Assembly (NCBI GenBank): GCA_030278955.1
Contig: JAOANR010000002.1
Span: 21,996,057-22,060,056 of the forward strand
Direction of reading: 5' to 3'
DNA length: 64,000 nt
Source: Hygrophila difformis
Taxonomy: Eukaryota > Streptophyta > Magnoliopsida > Lamiales > Acanthaceae
A program made the translations under genes and the position numbers. A model generated the notes under the pieces. That model did no database searches and was not told the origin of the DNA. It saw only the letters and a program-made list of their open reading frames with translations. Every line of letters starts with the position of its first letter. Positions within the stretch are counted from its first letter, which is position 1. Of this stretch, positions 21,681 through 30,810 are shown one piece after another.

Positions 21681-21941
21681 GGCGGGTCCGTGCGATCCGA
21701 TCCGTCGGGTCTTTTCCTCCTCTCTTTTGGGCTCGACTTTCAGGGATCTTTTCGGATTGTGATTCCCACCCTAATTTTATTCCGATTTAAATCGATTTTC
21801 TGTTTGAAATCTTAGGTCCGTCGGTCTTGGGTTTTCTTTCGACTGCCGTACATTTTCGATTTTACGGGTTCTCGGGAACAAGACCTATTTTCTCATCGGA
21901 TTAAATTCTTATTTTATATCCTAAAATTAACGGGTATTACA
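21681..21941 (-). mobile_element. 5' portion of the other LTR of G
   Basis: It matches 17861-18120 with few differences and ends, on the plus strand, at GGGTATTACA (21941), the inverted LTR start. Its inner part is missing. H leader sequence begins at 21942. Confidence 0.8.
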
Positions 21942-22289
21942 TTATTATTGTTAATAATATTATTATTATTATGTTGGTACCATTATTTTTAAATCCTAGC
22001 ATTATTTTTAAATATATTACTTTTAAAACCACTAGTTTTACCTTAGCCCAAAAATTTATTTTTACGTTGCCCAATATTTTAGCCAAAGAAATATTAAATT
22101 TTTGGTCCACTATAGAGGCTCAACTTTTATTACTACCCATGTAGAAAATTTATTTTAAACACATGGATAAATTAAATTTTAAAAATGGGGAGGGAACTTG
22201 CACTTGCATGTTGCATATAGATTTAAATTCCTGCATATCTAGTCTTGCCTAAAATATATTCTAACTCTAACCTACCTTGTTAACATTAG
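21942..22289 (+). other. 5' leader of H
   Basis: AT-rich leader with GCCCAAAAATTTATTTTT and similar 'gccca' repeats that match, in reverse, the leader of F (54000-54330). This similarity identifies it as leader rather than LTR. It opens with a (TTA)n stretch. Confidence 0.7.
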
Positions 22290-22779
22290 ATGGCCGTACC
22301 AAACGTGAACATGATCAACCTACTAATGAGATTGATTGAAGCATACCTCGAATCCCATCAAAACGTGAACAATTTCAGACTAAGGGTAGAACAAATGGAG
22401 ACTAACCTGGGTCACCCAACTCCAAATTCAAATCAACGAACTCCAGACCCGCGAGACTGAGCTTCGGACCCAAATTGATGGCGTAGAGACTCAAGCAGGG
22501 ATCTTGGGAAATGAACTGCTTAACCTGAGGGACATCTTGCTCCCACATGCCCCTCTTAGCCCAGGAGCTCCTCCTGTAGCTAGCCCCGTTGCTGATCCTG
22601 TCGCTGCCCCTGCAGCCGCCCCTACTCCAGTTGTTGTCGTCGATCCTGCTCTTGCTGCTGAGCCCAATTGGCCAGCGAGCCCAGTGTTCCATGGACCCCT
22701 TGGAACGGGCACCATTGAAGATTCAAGTGACGAGGATGACCCCATGGAGGATCCGACCACCTACCCTCCCCAGGCTTAG
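22290..22779 (+). pseudogene. ORF upstream of gag (uORF) in H, one frameshift
   Basis: It starts ATG at 22290 (MAVPNVNMINLLMRLIEAYL). The start resembles L's uORF: both have N-x-x-M/L-x-x-L and AYL-x-S-x-Q. After a shift near 22405 it continues as a heptad-like coiled coil (INELQTRETELRTQIDG), then an alanine/proline-rich spacer and an acidic end (EDDPMEDPTTYPPQA), stopping at 22777-22779. The product would be about 160 residues. No known domain was recognised. It lies 430 bp before gag in the same direction. Confidence 0.65.
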
Positions 22780-23210
22780 GGATTATTGATACATTATTCC
22801 TATTGTTCTCTTTTCTATTTTCCCGAACTATTCTCAGCATTTTGATTCCTATCGCTTGTACCGAATAAAGTTCCCTATTAAGCAATAAATTCACACGCAT
22901 CTATTCTATATACAGTGTTTATGTTCTATTTCATTGAAACTCAACAAACCAAGGGAACGAGACAACAATAAACAAACAACATCTACATATGCATAACAAA
23001 CCGACAAGGTACATCGAATCCTAAATCCTTAAACCTAGGGTCTCAACGTCTCAACCCTTATACCCTTAACGTAAACGACTGAATAAATAAATACAAATCC
23101 TAACCAACTCTTGGTAGACATCGCTCGATTTAGTAAAATCACTTTCTCCCAACACTCTATCAAATCCCCAGAACTCTAAACCTTCTTTGTGCTCGCATGT
23201 TTATAACAGA
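22780..23210 (+). other. Leader between uORF and gag in H
   Basis: Non-coding and AT-rich, without clear repeats. It ends just before the gag ATG (23211). Confidence 0.6.
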
Positions 23211-24472
23211 ATGGCACCCAGAGGGCGACCAAGGAACTTACCTACCACTCCCAACACCTGCGACACGCCAGGGCAACCCGATGCACAGGCACCTAACGTC
23301 GAGGCGCCAAACCCAGCAGGCTCGATGCCCAACCCTGCGGAAGGGCGAATGAGGAATATGGAGGAACTATTGATCGCACTGGGCAATGCTTACGTTAACC
23401 AGGGCGGAGCTGCCGCGGCACCACCACCAGAAGCAAGGATCAATTACCTGGCTTCGGTGAACCCCTACCGACCTCCCTACTATGTCGGGGAGGAAGATCC
23501 AGCTAAGCTCGAGGAATGGTTAAGGACCTTCGACAAATTACTAAATGCGGTGAGATGCCCGGAAGGGGAGAAGGTTCACGTGGCTTCGTACTATCTGGGC
23601 GGCGAGGCCGATGACTGGTGTCAAGCTACCTAGCGAAAACTTAGCGAAGACGACGAACCTTACTTATGGAACGAGTTTATGGAATTACTCAGGGAGCGCT
23701 TCTACCCAATGAGTACGAAGGCAGCACTGTACGAAGAGTTCTCATCCCTGAAGCAAGGGGAGATATCTATCCAAGAATATTATGCTCGGTTTAAGGAGTT
23801 GGTGAGATTCGCGCCTCGGATGGTTCCCACGGACAGAGAGAAGGCGCAGAAATTCGAAATGGGATTGAACTTGTCAATTCGAGAGGTGATCACCGGAGTT
23901 AACTACCCGGACCTACAAGTTGTCTAAGATCGTGCGGTAGCAGTCGCACGAGTGCAACAACTAAAAAGGAAGGCTGCTGGGGAATCTAGCCAAGGGGCAC
24001 AAGGACCAGACAAAAGAAACCGGGACAATAGGACGGGCGACACTACTGGTGGGGACAACTTTCGGCGAGGTCCGAACGAGAATGTCCAAAACAACAATGG
24101 TCAGAATTTCAACCAAGGAGGACGAGTGCCATCATGTACAAGGTGTGGCAGGCCGCACCTGGTGGGGAGATGTCCTCAGGTGGTCGAATGTTTCCGGTGC
24201 GGCCGTATTGGCCATCGGAGGGAGGAATGTCGAACCCGACTCGAGAACATCACGAAGAGAGAAGATTTGGTCACTGGACCCAATGAATCGTTCAACCAAC
24301 GGGGCAGGAACGGCAACAATCAAGGATATCGGCATCCTCAGAATCCGAACCAGCGCCCTCCAAACCAGCAACAAAATCCAAATCCGAATCAGAACCAGCC
24401 GGCCAATCAAGGGAGGCCGATGGGAAGGTTAAACGTGATCAACCAGGCTGACATACCCGCGCAGGGTGATGT
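23211..24472 (+). pseudogene. gag: gag of H, two stops
   Basis: The start is at MAPRGRPRN. The capsid region has NYLASVNPYRPP, SYYLGGEADDW and ERFYPMSTKAA. Two zinc knuckles lie at about 24136-24237 (CTRC..., CFRCGRIGH...EC), both complete. TAG at 23631-23633 and TAA at 23925-23927 interrupt one otherwise continuous frame. The Q/N/P-rich tail leads into protease in the same frame. Confidence 0.9.
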
Positions 24473-24949
24473 GATGGCAGGTACCTTTCATGTCCTAAGT
24501 ACTCCACTTAGAGTTTTATTTGATTCCGGAGCCAGTTGTTCAATTATATCTTCGAAAGTTGTAACTGAACTAGATCTACCTAAGTGCGAGATGATTAGCT
24601 TAGGTATCCAACTTCCCTCTGGAGAAGTAATAGCATGCTCTAAGCGTTACAATGGAATACCTGTAGTAATAAAGAACGTAGAGTTTTTCGCGAACTTGGT
24701 AGAGTTTAACGTCAGAGACTTCGACGTCATATTAGGGATGGATTGCTAACCCGATATAAGGCCATGATCGAATGCCAAAAGCAAAAGATCACGCTGTCGA
24801 AGAGTAGAGGGAAGAGAGTCATCTTCTACTCCCAACCCCCTAAGAAGTCTAACAAAATAGTCAACACCCTCAAGTTATGTAGCTTAATGCGGAAGGGTTA
24901 CGTGCTATATGCATGCTACATTCATAATCTGGAAGCTGAAGGAGTCTAG
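24473..24949 (+). pseudogene. Aspartic protease of H, frameshifted
   Basis: DSGAS is followed by CSIISSKVVTELDLPKCE, LGIQLPSGEV and VILGMD. The frame breaks at 24747 within what is GMDWL in E. The next frame gives the CQKQKITLS linker and stops with TAG at 24947-24949. Confidence 0.87.
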
Positions 24950-25172
24950 GTAGACGACATCCCAGTGGTGAGGGAATACCCAGATGTGTTCCCTGAAGAC
25001 GTTCCGGTATGCCACCTAAGAGAGATCTTGAATTCACCATAGACCTCATTCCGGGAACGGAACCTGTCTCGAAAGCTCCTTACCGCATGGCGCCACTGAA
25101 AATGAAGGAGTTAAAGGAACAACTCGAGGAGTTTTTGGGGAAAGGATATATTAGGCCGAGCACGTCCCCATG
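24950..25172 (+). pseudogene. pol: N-terminal part of H reverse transcriptase
   Basis: It contains [25 protein letters not shown] and [10 protein letters not shown] base loss near 25003 shifts the frame. It is cut at 25172 by I. The next residues (WGAPVLF) resume at 29442. Confidence 0.88.
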
Positions 25173-25679
25173 TGTAACACCCCGGATTTGATAACCCAGG
25201 CCGGGATATCACCGCCACACCTCCCTAACAAGACACGGTTTCTCCGAGCTTGCTAAAGATATGCAAGGCTATGGTTTTTCAGAATTTAAATCATTCAAAC
25301 AGCCCATTGTAATATAATTTAAAAATAATAATATCAAAATTGCAGCGGAATGTAATATTTACATATATATAATTGTAATGCAGCGGAAATTTAAATACTG
25401 GGCCAACATGGCCAAAACACGGGTTAAACAGGCCCGTTCATGCAAGTTGTAATTAAATGCCGGAATTTAAAATAGAGTTTTTCCCGAATGTTCCCAAGTA
25501 TGCATATGATGATGCATAATCCTCATACTCTGAAAGAAAAAGGGGATTATGCATCATCATATGCATACTTGGGAACATTCGGGAAAAACTCTATTTTAAA
25601 TTCAGGCATTTAATTACAACTTGCATGAACGGGCCTGTTTAACCCGTGTTTTGGCCATGTTGGCCCAGTATTTAAATTT
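25173..25679. repeat. Inverted LTR fragment with near-perfect 134-bp hairpin arms
   Basis: 25173-25545 is F-type LTR in reverse. Arms 25387-25520 and 25546-25679 are reverse complements with a single mismatch that I can see, separated by a 25-nt loop (25521-25545). The right arm ends abruptly at integrase sequence (25680). This looks like strand switching onto the complementary copy during DNA synthesis. Confidence 0.92.
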
Positions 25680-26657
25680 ATCCCCATGAAGGATACCTGG
25701 TCCATGGACCAATTGGCAAGGGCATATGTCGACAACGCGGTACGACGACATGGAGTACCACATGACATCATCTCAGACAGAGACAGTAGATTTGTCTCAC
25801 ATTTTTGGACAAAACTACAAGAAGCCCTCGGTACGAAAATAAAGATGAGTACCGCGTTCCACCCCATGACGGACGGGCAAACGGAAAGAACGATCCAAAC
25901 TTTGGAAGACATGCTAAGGGCATGCGTATTAGAGTTTAAAGGAAGTTGGGAAAGTCACTTACCCTTAATCGAATTTTCCTACAACAACGGCTACCATGCT
26001 AGCATTGGCATGGCACCTTTCGAGGCACTGTATGGACGCAAATGCCGAAGCCCATTGAGCTGGGAAGAGGGCGAGAGGGCTATGGTAGTTGGACCACAAC
26101 TTGTTGAGGACATGGCTCAACAGGTAAAAATAATCCAAGGAAAGATGAGAGCCGCGCAAGACCGGCAAAAGAGCTATGCCAACGTTAGACAACAAGATTT
26201 GGAATTCCAAATAGGCGATAAGGTCATGTTAAAGGTGTCACCGATGAAGGGTGTGATGCGCTTTGGCAAGCGGGGGAAATTGAGCCCACGGTACACAGGA
26301 CCATACGAGATCCTAGAAAGAGTGGGGAATCTTGCATACCGACTGGCATTACCGCCACAATTTGCTCGTGTCCACGACGTGTTCCACGTCTCACAACTGA
26401 AGAAATACGTCCATGATCCGACCCACATACTCCAACCGGAGGAAATTGAGCTGGACGATGACTTAAGCTACGAAGAAATTCCGGTGCGAATACTCGACAA
26501 GAAGGAGAGAGTAACACGGAATAAGACCGTGAGAATGGTCAAGGTTCTTTGGTCTAACCACGAAGTCGAGACGGCAACGTGGGAGCTAGAAGCAGACATG
26601 AAGGATCGTTACCCAACCCTATTCCAAGACAGTGCAACAACAGTTATGGGGACATAA
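25680..26657 (+). CDS. pol: Integrase (from the catalytic core) and chromodomain of I, open frame, 5' truncated
   Basis: The frame from 25686 to the stop at 26655-26657 is free of lesions over 323 residues. It starts at MKDTWSMDQ, just after the first catalytic aspartate, which is missing together with the zinc domain. The second aspartate (ISDRD) and the glutamate (GQTER) are present 35 residues apart. The C-terminal part has RVMLK/KVMLK-type and GPYEILERVGN segments and a full chromodomain (RILDKKERVTRNK, VLWSNHEVETATWE). It cannot work as an integrase without the first aspartate. The clean frame suggests a fairly young copy. Confidence 0.9.
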   Translation: MPMKDTWSMDQLARAYVDNAVRRHGVPHDIISDRDSRFVSHFWTKLQEALGTKIKMSTAFHPMTDGQTERTIQTLEDMLRACVLEFKGSWESHLPLIEFSYNNGYHASIGMAPFEALYGRKCRSPLSWEEGERAMVVGPQLVEDMAQQVKIIQGKMRAAQDRQKSYANVRQQDLEFQIGDKVMLKVSPMKGVMRFGKRGKLSPRYTGPYEILERVGNLAYRLALPPQFARVHDVFHVSQLKKYVHDPTHILQPEEIELDDDLSYEEIPVRILDKKERVTRNKTVRMVKVLWSNHEVETATWELEADMKDRYPTLFQDSATTVMGT

Positions 26658-26941
26658 CTGTAATCTTAAGAGGGGGAGGATGTGACGACCCGAATATTTC
26701 CGGATATTTTATACGAATACTTTGTACCCCAAATAAACAAATTCAAATTGTTTTGAACTACGTAATGACTTGATCCCTTCACGGGGTACGTAGGCAACTC
26801 GGAAATTTCAATTCTGGGTTCAGTCAAATAATAACAAACAACAACACACAATAATACAATCGCTTAATCAAACAATTCCCGAATTTGCGAGAGGATGAAG
26901 TGCAACTTCGAGGACGAAGTTGGTTCTTAAGGTGGGTAGAC
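26658..26941 (+). other. Post-pol tract and polypurine tract of I
   Basis: The first purine run (TTAAGAGGGGGAGGATG) is followed by LTR-start-like TGACGACCCGAATATTT. The second run (TTCTTAAGGTGGGTAGAC) lies next to the LTR at 26942. No ORF of note. Confidence 0.8.
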
Positions 26942-29436
26942 TGTAATACCCGTAAATTTTAGAATATAAAAATAGGAATTAATCCAATAGGAGAGAAGGT
27001 TTTGTTTCCGAGAACCCGTAGACGCGGAAATGCACAGAAGTCAAAGGACGACGAATTAGAACCCGACGGACCAAAATCGACGGTCTTAAGATTTCAAGCA
27101 TGAAATCGAATTGAGACGGAATAAATTTATGATGAGAAGCATAATCCGAAAATGACCCAGAAAATCGAGCGCGAAAACGTGGAAGGATAGAAGTCCGAAA
27201 GAGAGGAGAAAAAGACTCGACGGATTGGATCGCACGGACCCGCCCGGACCGCAGTCCAGGCGAGGGTCGCGCGCTGGCCGGGCGGGGTTTGGCCAAAAGG
27301 CGCGCCAACCCCGCGTGGCTCCACAGGTTTTGGCAAGTTGCGCGTTTTCGGCGATTTCTTGCCATATTTCGACCCCCCGACTTTGGAAAGTGGATTTGGA
27401 CGGGGGAAGGTGAATAAGGTCGACCTAGGGTTGTCTCCCCACCCTTTTCATCAGTCACAAATCTCCCTCCACTCTCCCAAACTCTCTCCAAAGCCAAAAC
27501 ACCTTCCGGTGACTTCCCGACGACTTTCCGATCACTTCCCGGCGACGAAAACCGACGGAGGAGGCGTGGAATACAAGATCCCTAGTGTTCTAAACTGTGG
27601 TAAGTCATTCATAGATTTCCATTTAAGTTTTTGAACCCGAAAACTCGATCTGACATTGGATTTCTTCGTCCGATTTGAAATCGTGGCCAAAGTCGGAAGC
27701 TTGACGTTGAGGAGATCCGTTCGTAGCAAATTTAGACGAGCCAGCGACCTTAGGATGACTAAAACTCCCTATCACTGTAAGTTGAGCCTTCCATATCAAT
27801 ACGGGTGATTTAGGGGCGTCCGGTATAGTCGTAATGTAACGAAACGTAAAAATCAAAGTTAAAAACCCCAACTTGCGCAGTTTCTGAAATCGGCCTAAAA
27901 CTCCTATTTCGAGGATTCAATCCGAGAACCTCAAAACTAGACTTTTAATCCTAACACATAAATCTAGGTTGTGTGAAAATTTCAGACATTTTCGTTAACG
28001 TTTGCTATTTTAAATCGCATCAAAAAGAAACAGTTTTGACAAACGTGTTTGAAATCTGCCTATGAACATGTCCGAACTTAGTGAGTCTGTTTCTATATTT
28101 TGTATTCCGATTTGATCTTTACAATCTAAATGAAAGTTGTAGATAATCATGTCTAGTATATGTGGTTAAAATTTCAGAATTTTTAGAGTCCATTTGATAT
28201 GTCAAAAAGCCAATTTTCCGAACTGTGACAAATCTGTTTTGGGACAGTAAACTGTTTCCGTATTAAACTTGATTTTTGACATGTTTCCTCAACTTATTTC
28301 GAGAAAGTTAAAACACAAAAGTTGTTCGTTAGGGTGTTTTGCATAAACTGTGAATTTTTCAGATTTTTCGGACTTAAAACGAATTTTTAAATCGAAAAGG
28401 CGTAAACTGTGACGCCAAGATACTTTTAAATCAGAGGATTTTGAAATTTCGAAACGAACGATCAAAGATTTGAAATACGATACATCTATACTTTTGAAAA
28501 ACCCCGATACATTAAATCTAAACGATACATGAGATACTTGGGTGGAGGGTGAGTGCTCTGCAGGGTGCCCCTCTAGCCTTTCTCTTCGGGTCTATAATGG
28601 ACGAGAGAATTTGATGAGATATTACGCCAATCGGCGGGAGAAACATGGCCTACTCTCTCGGGTTGTCCGTATGGATTTCCCGAGGCTCCGGAGTGGTACT
28701 GGGTATGGCAGATACGGCTGCGGCCGCCGGACCACCGGCTAAACGAGATACTTACGAAACGGCTGCGGCCGCCGGATCACCGGCTATACAAAACACTGAG
28801 AAATGGTTACGTAACGGGGGAAATAAAAGATTTAATATTTTTAAGTATTTATTTATTTTTGCATGTCTTTAAATTATGCATTTAAATTATGTCTTTAAAT
28901 TTCATATCGTGACTAAATTGTTATTGTGGATTAAATGCATGTTCAAGTACACAATTAAAATATTATTTCCTTTAAATTTTGTGAATGCATGTTAGGAGTG
29001 AAATTTTAAATTATCTAATTGAATCCCTTTATTGCTATGTTTGGATCGACTTACTCAGTATTTTATATACTGATAGAATTGTTGTTTCTCTTTTCCTTTC
29101 AGAGTATGAAGATAATGCATGAGCATATGCATTGGGGGATGGAAAACTTAAACATTGTTTTTATTGCTTTTACGATACTTGCATAACGGGCATGTAAACC
29201 CCGAGTTTTGGCCATGTCGGCCCACTTTACATTTTTCCGCTGCGATATATTATTACTACTACTTTGTGTGTGGATGATACTTAATATTATTTTTAAATAG
29301 ATTCCGGACTTGCTTTTAAACCTTTTTGCAATACCTATAGCCTTGCATCTCTTTGGCAAGCTCGGAGAATCCGTGTCTTGCTAGAGAGATGTGGCGGTGA
29401 CATCCCGGCCTGGGTTATCAAATCCGGGGTGTTACA
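26942..29436 (+). mobile_element. 3' LTR of I
   Basis: It starts TGTAATACCCGT and ends GGGGTGTTACA. It holds the GC block (about 27190-27320), a donor-like GTAAGT at 27600 and a second at 27777, roughly 190-bp repeats (about 27956, 28130, 28310), two GCCGG hairpins (28726-28784), the CAGTAT/ATACTG hairpin (29055-29073) and the acceptor CAG at 29102. No TATA box was recognised. Confidence 0.9.
28715..28790 (+). repeat. Two tandem GCCGG/CCGGC hairpin units in I's LTR
   Basis: Two copies of GGCTGCGGCCGCCGG, a 4-nt loop (ACCA, then ATCA) and CCGGC. The A and B LTRs have one such unit each at the same place, with loops GCTA and TTT. The stems are identical and only the loops vary. Confidence 0.85.
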
Positions 29437-30810
29437 CCATGGGGAGCACCGGTCTTGTTCATCAAGAAGAAAGACAGAGGGTTACGACTGTGCATCGATT
29501 ATAGAGGACTTAATCAAGTCACCGTCAAGAACAAGTACCCGCTGCCCCTGATCGAAGATTTGTTCGACCAACTAAAGGGAGCTACGGTATTCTCAAAGAT
29601 CGACCTACGCTCGGGATATCACCAATTGAGGATCGCCGAAAAGGACATCCCAAAGACGGCGTTCAGAACTCGTTACGGACACTACGAGTTCACGGTGCTA
29701 TCATTCGGGCTAACGAACGCCCCAGCGATGTTCATGAATCTCATGAATAACATATTTCGAGAATTGTTAGATCAATGCGTGGTGGTGTTCATTGATGACA
29801 TCTTGATCTACTCGAAAAGTGAAGAAGAACATTCCGAGCACTTACACAAAGTGTTAGGAATCTTACGAGTGGACCAACTGTATGGAAAACTGTCCAAATG
29901 CGACTTCTGGTTAAAGGAAGTGGCATTTCTTGGGCATATAGTATCCGCCAACAGAGTGGCAGTAGATCCGGCAAAGATCTCGGCAGTGACCGAGTGGGTA
30001 CCGCCGAAGAGTCCAACAGAGGTACGAAGTTTCCTTGGACTGGCGGGATACTACAGGCGATTTGTCAAGAACTTCTCGAAAATCGCACGCCCGTTGACTC
30101 GAAGAAAGGGGTAAAGTACGACTGGACCAGAGAGTGTGAGTCCGCATTCCAAGATTTTAAGAAACGACTTACCATATCGCCAGTATTGGCATTACCATCT
30201 GAGGATGGAGACTTCGAAGTGTATAGCGACGCCTCGAAAGAGGGATTGGAATGCGTGCTAATGCAAGATCAAAGGGTTATAGCATACGCATCGCGTCAAC
30301 TAAAACCACACGAAGAAAACTACCCAACGCACGACTTAGAACTCGCCGCAGTCGTGTTCGCCTTAAAGATATAGAGACACTATCTCTACGGGCGGAAGTG
30401 TCGGATGTTCACCGACCATAAGAGCCTCAAGTACATGTTCACGCAAAAAGAGCTGAATTTGAGGCAGAGAAGATGGTTGGAGTTAATCAAGGATTATGAC
30501 CTGGAGATTGCTTATCACGAAGGAAAAGCCAACGTGGTAGCCGATGCCCTGAGTCGAAAAACTCAACACGTGGCAAATTCACTCGTGATACCAGCCGAGT
30601 TGTACAAGGACTTAGCGAAATTGAGTCTAGAGGTGGTGCATTCTGGCACGGTAAATGAAGTCGTCAATGCGATGGTAGTGGAACCTACCATGTTCGATGA
30701 GATACGACTCGCCCAATCGGGTGATGAGAAGTTGGAGGAGATTAGGAAGGACATTGCCGAAAGAAAGGCAATAGATTTTAAAATCCATGAGGACGGAGCA
30801 TCCGCTTCAA
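29437..30810 (+). pseudogene. pol: Rest of H reverse transcriptase, RNase H and integrase start
   Basis: [12 protein letters not shown] begins right after the CCATG duplication. RT is clean to FSKIARPLT, with FIDD near 29790. A deletion near 30100 removes a few residues and shifts the frame. RNase H has [11 protein letters not shown], and a TAG at 30372-30374 replaces the tryptophan of KIWRHYL. The linker after VADALSRK runs to HEDG. A base loss near 30797 precedes the junction with J at about 30811. Confidence 0.88.

Larger units (their letters stand above)
17842..21941 (-). mobile_element. Element G, gutted Tekay-type copy in reverse orientation
   Basis: Read on the minus strand, it has an LTR start at 21941, a body with only the integrase-chromodomain end, a post-pol tract, and an LTR start at 18120 that is cut by B at 17841. 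The two LTR pieces (17861-18120 and 21681-21941) match each other closely. The space between integrase and the right LTR piece is filled by an unrelated coding cassette (19304-21680). G sits in the leader of H, with TTATT at 21942 as the expected right target copy. Confidence 0.75.
25173..29436 (+). mobile_element. Insertion I, rearranged chimeric retroelement with LTR 3' ends on both sides
   Basis: It is flanked by CCATG (25168-25172, 29437-29441). The left end is TGTAACACCCC, the reverse complement of an LTR 3' terminus, and the right end is GGGGTGTTACA, an LTR 3' terminus read forward. In order it holds an inverted F-type LTR fragment (373 bp), a snap-back copy of part of it (134 bp), integrase from its catalytic core onward, a post-pol tract and a complete LTR of another subfamily. 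A normal element would begin with an LTR 5' terminus. Confidence 0.85.
21942..30810 (+). mobile_element. Element H, Tekay-type copy split by insertion I and truncated at 3'
   Basis: It holds leader, uORF, gag, protease and the start of RT (to 25172). It resumes after I at 29437 with the rest of RT, RNase H and the first part of the integrase region, up to 30810. Its 5' LTR should lie left of G, off-window. The 3' end is missing and replaced by LTR fragments (J). The target duplication CCATG (25168-25172, 29437-29441) shows that I entered H. Confidence 0.88.
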
